From the NCBI RefSeq assembly GCF_001598215.1, contig NZ_BCXJ01000001.1:744001-808000 (forward strand): a stretch of DNA of 64,000 bases, written 5' to 3'. Shown here one piece after another: positions 9,444 through 17,874 of the stretch (position 1 is the first letter of the stretch; every line of letters starts with the position of its first letter). The position numbers were made by a program, and so were the translations under genes. The DNA comes from Shouchella clausii (lineage in GTDB: Bacteria; Bacillota; Bacilli; Bacillales; Bacillaceae_D). The notes under the pieces are model-generated. The model did no database searches, was not told where the DNA came from, and saw only the letters and a list, made by a program, of their open reading frames with translations.

Positions 9444-9872
9444 GAGCGCCTCCTTGGTTTTTATCGATCAGCTTATTTAGTAGTCTAAGAGATTGCTACT
9501 GTGGCAACAAGGGATTTTGTCGAAAACAGCCCTTCCTGATTAAAATGAAGGGAAAATATGGATCCGAAGAGAAAAACATGAAGAACCGCAGTGGTTAAGT
9601 TTTAAGAAAACAAGGAAGAGTGGTCTAAGAAGAGGTGACTAGTGACGTTTCAAGATCGCTCAGTTAGGAAGCTATTTAGCTAATTTCAATCTTTTGTCCC
9701 AGGCATAGATGGTAGCTAAGTAACAAAAAGGCTTGATTTCTCGTTTTTTAGTGATCACGTATGTTTCAAATTTTGCAACCAAGGCGCAAAATATGAAATT
9801 AGCAAAATGGAAAACTATAGTAAAATAAGTACTAAAACCTAGACCTTTAGGCTTGTAATCGGAGGAGAAACG
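9444..9872. other. Divergent intergenic region
   Basis: This 430-base region holds the ribosome binding site and presumed promoter of the minus-strand amidase. At its right end there is a TATAGT -10-like sequence (about 9816) and the ribosome binding site CGGAGGAG in front of the 9873 gene. Nothing else is recognised. Confidence 0.35.
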
Positions 9873-10169
9873 ATGAAATCAAATTTAGAAGCATACCGCA
9901 TTATGAATGACATTTATCGTCTATTGCGCCAAGAGGTAGGCTCTCCGACGTCTACGTTTCGCGAAGTGGTAGATCTTGCGATTGTAAAGCTACGGGGACG
10001 AATGGAAGACAAAGAATTAAGTCGGCTCTGGCATATCGTCTACTTGCGCCAAGATATGATGAATTTCGAGACGATCTCCCGCAGCCAAGTAGAGTATTTA
10101 AAAGCTGTTCGCAAAGCTTTAATGAAAGCGCTAAAAAAGAAGGATGACGATAATGAGATCTGCGTATAA
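9873..10169 (+). CDS. Small unrecognised protein (98 residues)
   Basis: No family is recognised. The protein looks fully helical, with alternating acidic and basic residues, no signal peptide, no membrane segment and a lysine-rich C-terminal end (KALKKKDDD). The ATG at 9873 has GGAGGAG seven bases upstream and the codon use fits its neighbours, which supports a real gene. It stands alone between the divergent amidase and a long gene-free stretch. Confidence 0.55.
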   Translation: MKSNLEAYRIMNDIYRLLRQEVGSPTSTFREVVDLAIVKLRGRMEDKELSRLWHIVYLRQDMMNFETISRSQVEYLKAVRKALMKALKKKDDDNEICV

Positions 10170-10849
10170 AAAACGCAGAAGCGGTTCTACATGAGGGAGG
10201 GAGAGGAGGAACGGCTTGACTACATCATATTGGCAGATAATTCAGAACAGTAATTGCGAATAATTATTTTATTTTATTCTAAGATAACGTTTGCCCATTC
10301 AAGCTAATTAGCATGTTTTTAAGCGGAGGCTGTGCAATCAGCTCCTATACAAAATACTTGGGTATAATGGTCTGGTTATGGTTATTCATGGCTATAAACG
10401 GTCATTTATTAGAATGTTTTGCTGTTTTTAGCAGATAGCTACAAAAACAAAGGAATATTAACCGCTTTTGCGAAATAACTGGGAGAAACCCCAATTCTTG
10501 TGGAATGTAGGCAAACCATTATTCTAAACTCAATGTTCAGCAATCAATCATTTATGGCCAAGTGAGAGGAGGTGAGCAAAAAGCGGAGTTCTGTATCATT
10601 CCAAACACAAGAAAACTGAGTAAACATAGAAGTTATATGAAATTATTTGACTAGGCCAGACTACATCAAAGCAAGGAAACGGTAATGGGAGTTTGGAGGC
10701 AACCTTAGCTTATAGTTAAAGCGTTGATTGTAAGATAGGACTTGAGGTTTAGTCATAGGCGAGATGGTTTCTCGCTTTCCATTAAATCTAACCTTATTCT
10801 TTATATAAAGCCCCTTTTATTGACTCACTTATAATAGCAATTAAAGGTT
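10170..10849. other. 680-base region without a clear gene
   Basis: No substantial coding frame is seen. Two very short frames have strong ribosome binding sites. One follows GGGAGAGGAGG (10198-10208) and would start at the TTG at 10216 and run 15 codons. The other follows AGAGGAGGTGAGC (about 10564-10576) and would also give about 15 residues. A small hairpin (GGAG-CTG/CAG-CTCC at about 10325-10345) is followed by TATAAT (10370-10375), which may be a promoter. The region could carry a small RNA, but I cannot show one. Confidence 0.3.
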
Positions 10850-12463
10850 ATGCGGGAGATGGCGCAACAGGTTGATACGGCGATATGCGGGATGCCGCTA
10901 GATCATTCACTAAGAGGGTTTTTTATGGATATGCTGACAGATAAACGCATTGAGCGCTTAGTGAAATTGATTCATTTCATTGGCGCCAAAGAGAACTGCA
11001 CGAAGGCGGAAATCCGTAAAACATTGGCTTGTTCGGACCGCACGGTTGATTATACGATAAAAGAATTGGAAAAAGAATTACAGCAAACGGGCACAGACAT
11101 GGCGATTGTGCGCAATGCTCATAATCAATATGGTTTTTCAAACAAAGATGACCGGCAGCTTAATGACGTTTTGCGCCGTCTCTATTTTCAGGATGATATG
11201 GTCCGTTTTATTGGCTGCTCTTTATCTGGCCGCTTAAGTGTGGATTCGTTTATTCAAAAACATTTCTTAAGCCGTTCTACATTCTTCCGTAAGCTCCATA
11301 AAATCAAACCTTTGCTCCATGCTTTCCATCTACGATTTGAGCCGAGGACGTTTAAACTCATTGGCAAAGAACATCATATCCGCATTTTTTATTTTTGCTT
11401 TTTTTGGGAAGTTACCGGAAGTGGCATTGCGTGGCCTTTTTCGATTGAAAAACAGTTTGCTAATCAATTGTTTGCGCCGATTGCAAAGGCTATGAAGTTA
11501 AATTTGTCCTCATTGCAAACAGAACGTTTCCTATACTGGATTGCTATCCAATGGTTGCGAGTAAAGCAAGGGCACTTCACTGACTCTTATGATGAGGCAT
11601 TCCCTTCCGACTTGCAAACAAAGGTGCTTGCAAATGCTGGAGAATTGCTTAAGACAGTGCCGGAAAACATAAGGTCATCAGAAGTGCAGTTTTTATTGAT
11701 CATTCTTTTAAATTCGCCGTTTCTTTACCATGACGAAGAGCTTGTCGCTTCTAATCTAGCTGCAAACCAGTTACACCGTACTGAAGAATGGAGGGCAACG
11801 CGGCGGTTCGCCCGCGCTTTAAAAAAATGGTTTTCTCATGCGTTGGAAGAAAAAGCGGCACAGCGGATGGAAGGGCATTTGCTGCAAATCCATCGTAATA
11901 AACGGTACTTTTCCGTGAACTATTCTAGCTATAAAGAGCGAATTCAACTAGAAGTATTGCAAAAACGTCATCCGCTTATTACAGAAGGCGTTTTTGCTGC
12001 TTTTGAAAAGGTATTGGCTGAGCAAATGGTGCCTTTTTTACAAATCGATCAGGCTGCCTTGCTCATTCGTTATATTGTACTGGTCTATACATTTGCCGAC
12101 ATTGAGAAATTAAATGAACCATTGAATATCCAAATCTTTTCAAGTGAAGGGCCTGTCTATGAGCAAAAGCTTTCAGAACGAATGAATGCTGCACTACCGT
12201 ATCAGTTAAACGTCCAAACTTCCATAACTTACACCCGTGACAAAGCAGAAATGCCTTCGTTCATTATTACAGACACGCTTTTTCCCCATCATGAAAAAGT
12301 GGACGTCCTTTACATCCAGTCTCCACCAACGAACCAAGACTGGCGCCGGATCCTAGAACAGTGTGAAAAGCACCACAAAAGGGCGATTGAATCGATCCTT
12401 TTTACACGAAAAGAGCAGCAGGAGATAGGACAACTTTTAAAAAGGGAGATGAATGGGAGATAA
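10850..12463 (+). CDS. Mga-like transcriptional regulator
   Basis: This is a DNA-binding regulator of about 537 residues. Near residues 29-85 there is an Mga-type helix-turn-helix (KAEIRKTLACSDRTVDYTIKEL), and a second HTH-like segment lies near 140-170. A long helical region resembling PTS-regulation/Mga central domains follows, and the C-terminal part could be an EIIB-like domain. Such proteins usually activate sugar or surface-protein genes. The start is uncertain. The ATG at 10850 and the ATG at 10925 or 10931 all have weak ribosome binding sites, and the domain itself begins at the later ones. No PTS genes adjoin it, so the target is unknown. Confidence 0.65.
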   Translation: MREMAQQVDTAICGMPLDHSLRGFFMDMLTDKRIERLVKLIHFIGAKENCTKAEIRKTLACSDRTVDYTIKELEKELQQTGTDMAIVRNAHNQYGFSNKDDRQLNDVLRRLYFQDDMVRFIGCSLSGRLSVDSFIQKHFLSRSTFFRKLHKIKPLLHAFHLRFEPRTFKLIGKEHHIRIFYFCFFWEVTGSGIAWPFSIEKQFANQLFAPIAKAMKLNLSSLQTERFLYWIAIQWLRVKQGHFTDSYDEAFPSDLQTKVLANAGELLKTVPENIRSSEVQFLLIILLNSPFLYHDEELVASNLAANQLHRTEEWRATRRFARALKKWFSHALEEKAAQRMEGHLLQIHRNKRYFSVNYSSYKERIQLEVLQKRHPLITEGVFAAFEKVLAEQMVPFLQIDQAALLIRYIVLVYTFADIEKLNEPLNIQIFSSEGPVYEQKLSERMNAALPYQLNVQTSITYTRDKAEMPSFIITDTLFPHHEKVDVLYIQSPPTNQDWRRILEQCEKHHKRAIESILFTRKEQQEIGQLLKREMNGR

Positions 12464-12500
12464 AAAACCTGCAAGGCTAAGCAAGAACCTTGCAGGTTTT
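12464..12500 (+). terminator. Terminator of the Mga-like regulator gene
   Basis: A thirteen-base-pair stem, AAAACCTGCAAGG (12464-12476) with CCTTGCAGGTTTT (12488-12500), starts immediately after the TAA. The next bases, CAGACTGTGACGAACGCCCG, resemble the left end of the terminator-associated repeat. Confidence 0.7.
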
Positions 12501-12589
12501 ACAGACTGTGACGAACGCCCGGATAAGCATACATCGTTGAAAGCCAAAAGCATAGTTGGCCACTATAAAGGGGGCATGCCAAAAGACAT

Positions 12590-12733
12590 TTATGTGTTTT
12601 GGCCAGTTGTGTGCAGCATGCCTCTGCGAAATAATTCATTTTTTAAAATCACAATAAAATCAACGGATAATTGATGTTCAATCGCTTGGTAGTACGAATG
12701 GAGCAGAAGGTCGTCTGATAAATCTTTCAGCAT
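12590..12733 (-). CDS. sda: Sda, checkpoint inhibitor of sporulation kinases
   Basis: This 47-residue gene is too short for routine ORF calling but clear by sequence: it reads MLKDLSDDLLLHSYYQAIEH at the start and then SVDFIVILKNELFRRGM. This matches the helical hairpin of Sda, known in Bacillus subtilis as a 46-residue protein with the pattern LSDELL..SY..A......DFI.L...E..RR. Sda binds the dimerisation domain of KinA-type kinases and blocks the phosphorelay when DNA replication is disturbed. AGAGGGGG lies eight bases before the ATG. A promoter-like pair sits about 55-80 bases upstream. The DnaA boxes known in the B. subtilis sda promoter are not visible here. Confidence 0.85.
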   Translation of the reverse strand: MLKDLSDDLLLHSYYQAIEHQLSVDFIVILKNELFRRGMLHTTGQNT

Positions 12734-12784
12734 ACGATATCCCCCTCTGTTATGTGGTGAGAAATGTTGGCTATGTGTGCCTTA

Positions 12785-12813
12785 ATGTTACTACATATAG
12801 TGTTTTATATCAA
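12785..12813 (-). promoter_or_regulatory. Probable sda promoter
   Basis: On the minus strand TTGATA (12813-12808) and TAACAT (12790-12785) are 17 bases apart, about 50 bases upstream of the sda start codon. The region is AT-rich and lies just past the stop of the minus-strand gene at 12837. Confidence 0.45.
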
Positions 12814-12836
12814 TAAAAACCCTATATATATGATTG

Positions 12837-13262
12837 TTAACCGTTTGATTCGGCCATGTAATAGCTGAGCGTTTTTTCAACATGCCTAGAAAGGACGAAC
12901 GGCGCACCGCCAACTGAATGTTTTACTCCTTTAACCCAATAAAGATGTTCGATATAATGGGGAGACAAGCACGCTTTTTCAGAAACATGGATAGCGTGTT
13001 TTTGCATAAAGTCTTTTAGCTTTCTCATGTCGATGGAGAGGCGGGCGAGTGCTTGTTGAATGATGTTTATATAGACAGAGGGGTATTTAATGCCTGCCAC
13101 TTGTTTTCCTTGGAAACGCACCAGTTCCCGTGTCAAAATGATGCGCGCATAATGCAAGCGGATATAGGCTTGCGCCGCCCTTTCCGCTTTTTCGCTAATG
13201 GTTTCCCGGGCGGTGGGGGCAAGCCCAAACAGGGCTCGCACTTGGTTGTTGGACAGTTCCAT
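12837..13262 (-). CDS. Unrecognised protein, partner of YolD (141 residues)
   Basis: No family is recognised. The protein is basic and helical, without a signal peptide or membrane segments. It begins two bases after the stop codon of the YolD-like gene, so the two are co-transcribed. The shared promoter carries a LexA box, which suggests a DNA-damage role. In Bacillus subtilis YolD-type genes usually precede a Y-family polymerase gene (uvrX, yqjW). This protein is far too short for that and shows no polymerase motifs, so it is a different partner. Confidence 0.55.
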   Translation of the reverse strand: MELSNNQVRALFGLAPTARETISEKAERAAQAYIRLHYARIILTRELVRFQGKQVAGIKYPSVYINIIQQALARLSIDMRKLKDFMQKHAIHVSEKACLSPHYIEHLYWVKGVKHSVGGAPFVLSRHVEKTLSYYMAESNG

Positions 13263-13264
13263 GT

Positions 13265-13615
13265 TTAAACGGGGCTAACGTGTTTGATGATACGCAAAGG
13301 AAGCCACTCGCACCTATCTGGAAAAGCGATTTTGATCCGCTTGTTCCATTCGTCTAATTTATCAATAGTGCCAATTCTTTGGCGGTAGCGGCCGTGATCC
13401 CAATAAGTGACAGTGACCTCATACGTGTGATTTAACGCGTCCATGATGGTAGCCCCTAGCTCGCGCCATTCGTCATCGTCCAATTCGCCATGCAATGGAA
13501 CGTCTTCTTCCTGCCGTTGCAGTTCAATCCATGCCTGTTTATGCTCAGGCAGCATCATCCGACTTCCTTCCCATAACAAGTTTCCCCGATGGATGTACCA
13601 CTCTTCTTTTCCCAT
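13265..13615 (-). CDS. YolD-like protein
   Basis: The 116-residue product has the YolD pattern: an RGN..W...MMLPEH segment at the N-terminus (residues about 10-27) followed by a small beta-rich domain (VTVTYWDHGRYRQRIGTID). YolD-family proteins are small, poorly characterised partners of Y-family DNA polymerases in Firmicutes and their phages. The ATG at 13615 follows AAAGGAG. A LexA-type operator lies 44-57 bases upstream, which fits SOS induction. The next gene starts two bases after the stop. Confidence 0.75.
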   Translation of the reverse strand: MGKEEWYIHRGNLLWEGSRMMLPEHKQAWIELQRQEEDVPLHGELDDDEWRELGATIMDALNHTYEVTVTYWDHGRYRQRIGTIDKLDEWNKRIKIAFPDRCEWLPLRIIKHVSPV

Positions 13616-13658
13616 CAGTAAACTCCTTTCTTATTGGAACGTTTGTTTGTATTGTATG

Positions 13659-13672
13659 CGAATGTCCGTTCG
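13659..13672 (-). promoter_or_regulatory. LexA (DinR) operator of the yolD operon
   Basis: Read on the minus strand the site is CGAACGGACATTCG. It matches 13 of 14 positions of the Bacillus SOS box CGAACRNRYGTTCG. It lies 44-57 bases before the yolD start, where a repressor would cover the promoter. Confidence 0.65.
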
Positions 13673-13875
13673 ATAACAAGTGGAAAATAGTGGTTCTTTT
13701 CAGGATAGGAGCAGCGTAAATGTAAGAAGGAAACGTCGTGCCCGTTAGCGCCATGAAAACAGCTAGCGCATTTCATGAATAAGTGCAATGAGATGGGCAA
13801 ATTGTGTTATGATGTTGCTTAAGGCTTATGGTAAGATGTGAGTTTTGCGAAAAACAAGGATAGAGGAGACGTTGT

Positions 13876-15108
13876 ATGAAACTAACTGCGACAATGCCTT
13901 CGGAGCGGATTCACGAGTTGGACATGATCCGGGGAATTGCCTTGTTCGGCATTTTAATGGCAAACATGATTGCTTTTAAAACGTTAGCTTTTACCGATGC
14001 AAGCTTTATGCTAGAAGGGAAAGCTTTGTCTGAAAACCGCTTGGACGCGAATGTACAGCTGTTTATTAGTTTTTTTGTAGACGGCAAGTTTTACCCAATG
14101 TTTTCTTTGCTGTTCGGACTTGGGTTTTATATTTTTTATACGCGCGTTTTGGCGAAAAACATGGCAGCAACACGGGTTTTTTATAGGCGGATCGTCTTTT
14201 TGCTTGTGGTCGGTCTTGTGCATTTGCTGCTCTTATGGTCAGGAGACATCTTGTATACATATGCATTAACAGCTTTGCTTTTGCCATTGTTCTTCAACCG
14301 CCAGCAAAAGACGCTAATTACTTGGACGATCGCTCTAATGCTTGTTTCTGCAGCAGTGATGACATCCTACATGTTGTTTTTAGGGGTTAGCATGGAATTT
14401 AGCCTGAGAGAAGGGCTCATGACAATGGATGACATTGCTGGCGATACAGCTAGTGCTATAGCAACAATGGCGAATGGCACCTATTTACAAATAGTAGAGT
14501 ATCGCTTTTTTAATGAGTCATTCTTTCAACTTTTTACCGTCATCTTTGTCATACCAGGAATTTTGCCGCTGTTTTTAATTGGCTTATCGATGGGGAAAGC
14601 AGGAATGTTCCATGACGTGAAAGCCAACTTAACACGCTGGAAAAGGCTGTGCTGGATTGGCTTTTTGGCGGGTTTCCCTCTTACGTTGCTCGAAGTGTCG
14701 ATCAAATACAATTTAATCGACATGAATCCTGTGTTTACACAAGGGTTGGCTGAGGGTATCAGAATACTTGCTGGCCCGTTGCAAATGTTGTTTTATGTAT
14801 CAGCATTTGTGCTCCTTTTACAGAAAGAAGCAGTGGCGCGTTTGTTCATGCCAATTGCTTCTGCAGGACGCATGGCATTGACGAATTATTTGCTGCAAAC
14901 GATTGTGGCAACGACCATCTTTTATGGGTATGGCTTTGGGTTGTTTGGCAGCGTCTCTAGCAGCCAAGGGTTACTCATTGCCGTTGCTATTTATGCTACA
15001 CAAGTCGTACTTAGCCATTTGTATTTAAAAAAATGGAAACAAGGGCCCCTTGAAGCTTTATGGCGGAAATGGACATATGGCGGCGGGGCGGCAAAACGCA
15101 CAGCATAA
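13876..15108 (+). CDS. DUF418 (YeiB-like) membrane protein
   Basis: The 410-residue polytopic membrane protein opens with the family signature RIHELDMIRGIALFGILMAN (residues 10-29). Eight to ten hydrophobic helices follow, with the conserved DUF418 region in the C-terminal third (GRMALTNYLLQT near residue 331). Function in the family is not established; heparan/acyltransferase-like folds have been proposed. TAGAGGAG sits upstream of the ATG. It is a single gene. Confidence 0.85.
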   Translation: MKLTATMPSERIHELDMIRGIALFGILMANMIAFKTLAFTDASFMLEGKALSENRLDANVQLFISFFVDGKFYPMFSLLFGLGFYIFYTRVLAKNMAATRVFYRRIVFLLVVGLVHLLLLWSGDILYTYALTALLLPLFFNRQQKTLITWTIALMLVSAAVMTSYMLFLGVSMEFSLREGLMTMDDIAGDTASAIATMANGTYLQIVEYRFFNESFFQLFTVIFVIPGILPLFLIGLSMGKAGMFHDVKANLTRWKRLCWIGFLAGFPLTLLEVSIKYNLIDMNPVFTQGLAEGIRILAGPLQMLFYVSAFVLLLQKEAVARLFMPIASAGRMALTNYLLQTIVATTIFYGYGFGLFGSVSSSQGLLIAVAIYATQVVLSHLYLKKWKQGPLEALWRKWTYGGGAAKRTA

Positions 15109-15140
15109 AGAGCCATTTGGGCGACTGCCCAGATGGCTCT
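15109..15140 (+). terminator. Hairpin after the DUF418 gene
   Basis: Arms AGAGCCATTTGGG (15109-15121) and CCCAGATGGCTCT (15128-15140) pair over thirteen positions with one GU. They start right after the TAA. The T-run is poor, so termination may be partial. Confidence 0.6.
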
Positions 15141-15369
15141 TAGCCTGAAAAGACATCCCTTTTACAACGATTTAGCTCCTCCTATATTCTGTACAACCCC
15201 ATCGAGCCATACTGGACTAACCTAAAAATCCGATAACATTTGAAAGCTACTGGAAGAACTTCTGACAAATTAAAGTCGATATTAAAGAAGGATTTGCCTT
15301 TCTAACATCGAAATTGTCTTAAAAAGCGAAACTTTTTAAAGTTGAAACGAAAAGTGAGGTGGTGAGAAG
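15141..15369. other. Leader of the sugar operon
   Basis: This region must carry the promoter of the ROK-led operon. I see the ribosome binding site AGTGAGGTGGTGA (15353-15365), but I could not fix a promoter or an operator with confidence. Confidence 0.3.
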
Positions 15370-16593
15370 ATTAAGCCTCCAGTACAATTGCATGAAGTCA
15401 ATCGAATCAATGCGTTAAACCTTATCCGCCTACACGGGCCCCTTTCCAAGAACATGATTGCCAAACAAATACAAGTCAGCCCAACGACGGCCGCAACGAT
15501 TTTGAACAAGCTTATTGACGAAGGGTATGTGCAAGAAGAAGGAGTCGGCCATTCGACTGGAGGAAGAAGGCCGGTGCTTTACCGCTTTAATCCAGACAAA
15601 TCGTTTATAATCGCCCTGTCGCTGGCAAACTCATCGGTTCGCATCGCCGCTTTGAATTTAGAGGGACATGTCCGCTCAGAACACCATGTACAAGTCCGTT
15701 CGCTCCGTGGTGAAGCATATATCGATTTTATTATGAAAGCGTTATCCGAATTTATTGGCCGGCTTGAAAAGCTGGACGAATGTGTGGGCATTTCCATTGT
15801 TGTACCAGGAATTGTCCAAGCCGAACGAGGCATTGTATCTTATAATGCAAAACTTGACTTGTATGACGTCCATTTAAAACAAAAAGTGGAAGCGGCATTT
15901 GGTTTGCGAACGTATGTAGACAATGACATGAATGCGATGATAATGGCAGAAAAGCAGTTCGGCACAGCGAGATATAAAGAAATGTTGTTTATTTCGGTAG
16001 GCGAGGGGGTTGGTTCAGGGTTGATCGTGAACGGCAGCATTTACCGCGGCTTCAGTGGCAGTGCAGGCGAAATTGGCCACATGTCCGTATTGCCTGGTGG
16101 CCCTGCTTGCCCTTGTGGCAACCAAGGCTGCCTTGAAAACTATGTTAACTGGCCGGCTATTTATTCACGCATCCTCTCTGCCTGGCTCACGCAAGGCGTG
16201 AAAACGGCGATCATTGAGAGCGCCGCTGGGCGGCCAGAAGCAATCCAACCAACGGACTTCGTTGAAGCCGCTTGCGCAGGCGACCCGTTTGCGCTAACGG
16301 TTGTCGAGGAAATGGCAGAGTCTCTGTCGGTAGCAATTACCAATAGTTTGCACTTATTGAATCCGCAAGCGGTTGTGTTGACTGGGCCTCATGTGCAAAA
16401 CAATTTGCCCTTGTTTGAACGCCTTAATAAAAAAATCAACAGCCGGGCATTGAATCCGATTGCACGGCACATTGAAGTAAAACCGGCCTCTCTGGAAACA
16501 AATAAAGACATTCTTGGCGCGTTAGCAGTCTTGTTGCAATACGAAATGCAAGTCGGCAAGTATGAGTTGTTTTTACCTGAGACAAATGAGTAA
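15370..16593 (+). CDS. ROK-family transcriptional regulator
   Basis: This is a sugar-responsive repressor of the XylR/NagC type. A winged helix-turn-helix (about residues 18-65, with NMIAKQIQVSPTTAATILNK) precedes a ROK kinase-like domain. That domain carries the zinc motif CPCGNQGCLENY and a glycine-rich GEGVGSGLIVNG loop. The first conventional start in the frame is a TTG at 15388, but nothing resembling a ribosome binding site precedes it. An ATT at 15370 has AGGTGGTGAG six to fifteen bases upstream and would give the typical ROK N-terminus KPPVQLHEVNRINALNLIR, so a rare ATT start is favoured. The gene heads the ABC/dehydrogenase operon, its likely target. Confidence 0.85.
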   Translation: MKPPVQLHEVNRINALNLIRLHGPLSKNMIAKQIQVSPTTAATILNKLIDEGYVQEEGVGHSTGGRRPVLYRFNPDKSFIIALSLANSSVRIAALNLEGHVRSEHHVQVRSLRGEAYIDFIMKALSEFIGRLEKLDECVGISIVVPGIVQAERGIVSYNAKLDLYDVHLKQKVEAAFGLRTYVDNDMNAMIMAEKQFGTARYKEMLFISVGEGVGSGLIVNGSIYRGFSGSAGEIGHMSVLPGGPACPCGNQGCLENYVNWPAIYSRILSAWLTQGVKTAIIESAAGRPEAIQPTDFVEAACAGDPFALTVVEEMAESLSVAITNSLHLLNPQAVVLTGPHVQNNLPLFERLNKKINSRALNPIARHIEVKPASLETNKDILGALAVLLQYEMQVGKYELFLPETNE

Positions 16594-16605
16594 GGGAGGC
16601 AAAGC

Positions 16606-17862
16606 ATGAAAAAAGCGATCGCTTTGGTAGTGCTAGTCGCAGCATTTTCGGTAGCAGGGTGTCAGAGCGAACGAGCAAGCCCTCGGCAGCAGACGCTTGA
16701 TATTGCATTATGGGATGAACAGGCAAAGCCGGCTGTTGACGAAGCAATTGCCGCTTTTGAAAACAAGCACCCAGATGTCCGTGTCAATGTGACTTATAGC
16801 CCTTACTCTCAATATTGGACGACTTTAAGGACAAGCATAGGAGGAGGGGCAGGGCCCGACCTATTTTGGATGAATGCAGTCAATTTCCACCAGTATGCAG
16901 AGCCTGGCCTACTTCAAAGCCTCGAGCCATTTATTGCCGAGGACGAAACCTTTCAAAAACAGTACTACTATGAGAGCATGGTCGAACTTTACAGTTACGA
17001 AGGCGACCTATTTGGGGCGCCATACTTTGTCGATGCTGTGGGCTTGTTTTACAACAAAGCGCTTTTTGATGAAGCTGGCATCCCCTATCCAGATGAGACT
17101 TGGGACTGGAAGGACATCGAGCGGGTTGGCGCGCAGCTGACAGACGCTGATAACGGGATTTATGGATACGCAGCGCCGATTGTCAGCAACCAGCGAGGCT
17201 ATTACAATTACATCCACCAAGCGGGCGGGGAAATTGTTAGTGAAGACCAGGCGCATTCCGGTTTTGGTACTGCCGCCGCGAAAGAAGCATTTGCCTTCAT
17301 AGAACGGCTGGTCGACCAAGGCATTTCGCCAGATATTAAGTCGCAAATTGAAAATGACCTCGATCAAATGTTTATGTCTGATAAAGTGGCTATGTACCCA
17401 ACGCTCTCCGTTAGCGCTGCCTTGTTTCATGATGAAATGGGCAACAAAGTCGATGTCGCTCCATTGCCGAAAGGGAAAAAAGATGCTGTCATTCTTCACG
17501 GAATTAGTTGGACAATGAATAAAAAAACGGAGCACCCTGAACTTGCCTGGGAACTAATCAAGGAGTTAACAGGCGAAGCAGGCAATGAAACGATTGCCAA
17601 AAGTGGCTTTTCCACACCTGCTGCGCGCTCCGCAGGCGATCTTTGGCTTGAATCGATCCCGGACATGAATTTGCACGTTTTTATCGCTGCGCAAGAAACA
17701 GGAGTGGCATACCCGGTTTCGAAAAACACAATGGAGTGGCAGCGGATGGAGCAAACGGAAATCCAAGGCGCTTTCCTTTCAGGAGAGCCCCTTGACGATG
17801 TACTTGACCGAGTTGCAACAGAAATGGAGCGAATTTTGCGGCAAGGAGAAGAATCTGAATAG
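16606..17862 (+). CDS. Sugar ABC transporter substrate-binding lipoprotein
   Basis: This is an extracellular solute-binding protein of family 1 (carbohydrate type). The signal peptide ends in a lipobox, SVAGC, with Cys19 as the lipidation site, so the mature protein is anchored to the outer face of the membrane. The rest, about 400 residues, has the two-lobe pattern of maltose/glycerol-phosphate-type binding proteins, with GGGAGPDLFWMN near residue 80. GGGAGG lies before the ATG, twelve bases after the ROK gene. The substrate is unknown. The downstream Gfo/Idh dehydrogenases and isomerase suggest a polyol, inositol-like sugar or sugar acid. Confidence 0.85.
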   Translation: MKKAIALVVLVAAFSVAGCQSERASPRQQTLDIALWDEQAKPAVDEAIAAFENKHPDVRVNVTYSPYSQYWTTLRTSIGGGAGPDLFWMNAVNFHQYAEPGLLQSLEPFIAEDETFQKQYYYESMVELYSYEGDLFGAPYFVDAVGLFYNKALFDEAGIPYPDETWDWKDIERVGAQLTDADNGIYGYAAPIVSNQRGYYNYIHQAGGEIVSEDQAHSGFGTAAAKEAFAFIERLVDQGISPDIKSQIENDLDQMFMSDKVAMYPTLSVSAALFHDEMGNKVDVAPLPKGKKDAVILHGISWTMNKKTEHPELAWELIKELTGEAGNETIAKSGFSTPAARSAGDLWLESIPDMNLHVFIAAQETGVAYPVSKNTMEWQRMEQTEIQGAFLSGEPLDDVLDRVATEMERILRQGEESE

Positions 17863-17874
17863 GAGGGAGATGTC

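Noticed and set aside
12453-12674. Plus-strand 73-codon frame after the Mga-like gene
   Set aside because: It begins inside the upstream gene, reads through that gene's terminator hairpin and runs antisense to the convincing sda gene.
13265-13615. Prophage remnant around the yolD gene
   Set aside because: YolD-like genes occur in phages, but no phage structural, integrase or lysis genes lie nearby and base composition is normal.
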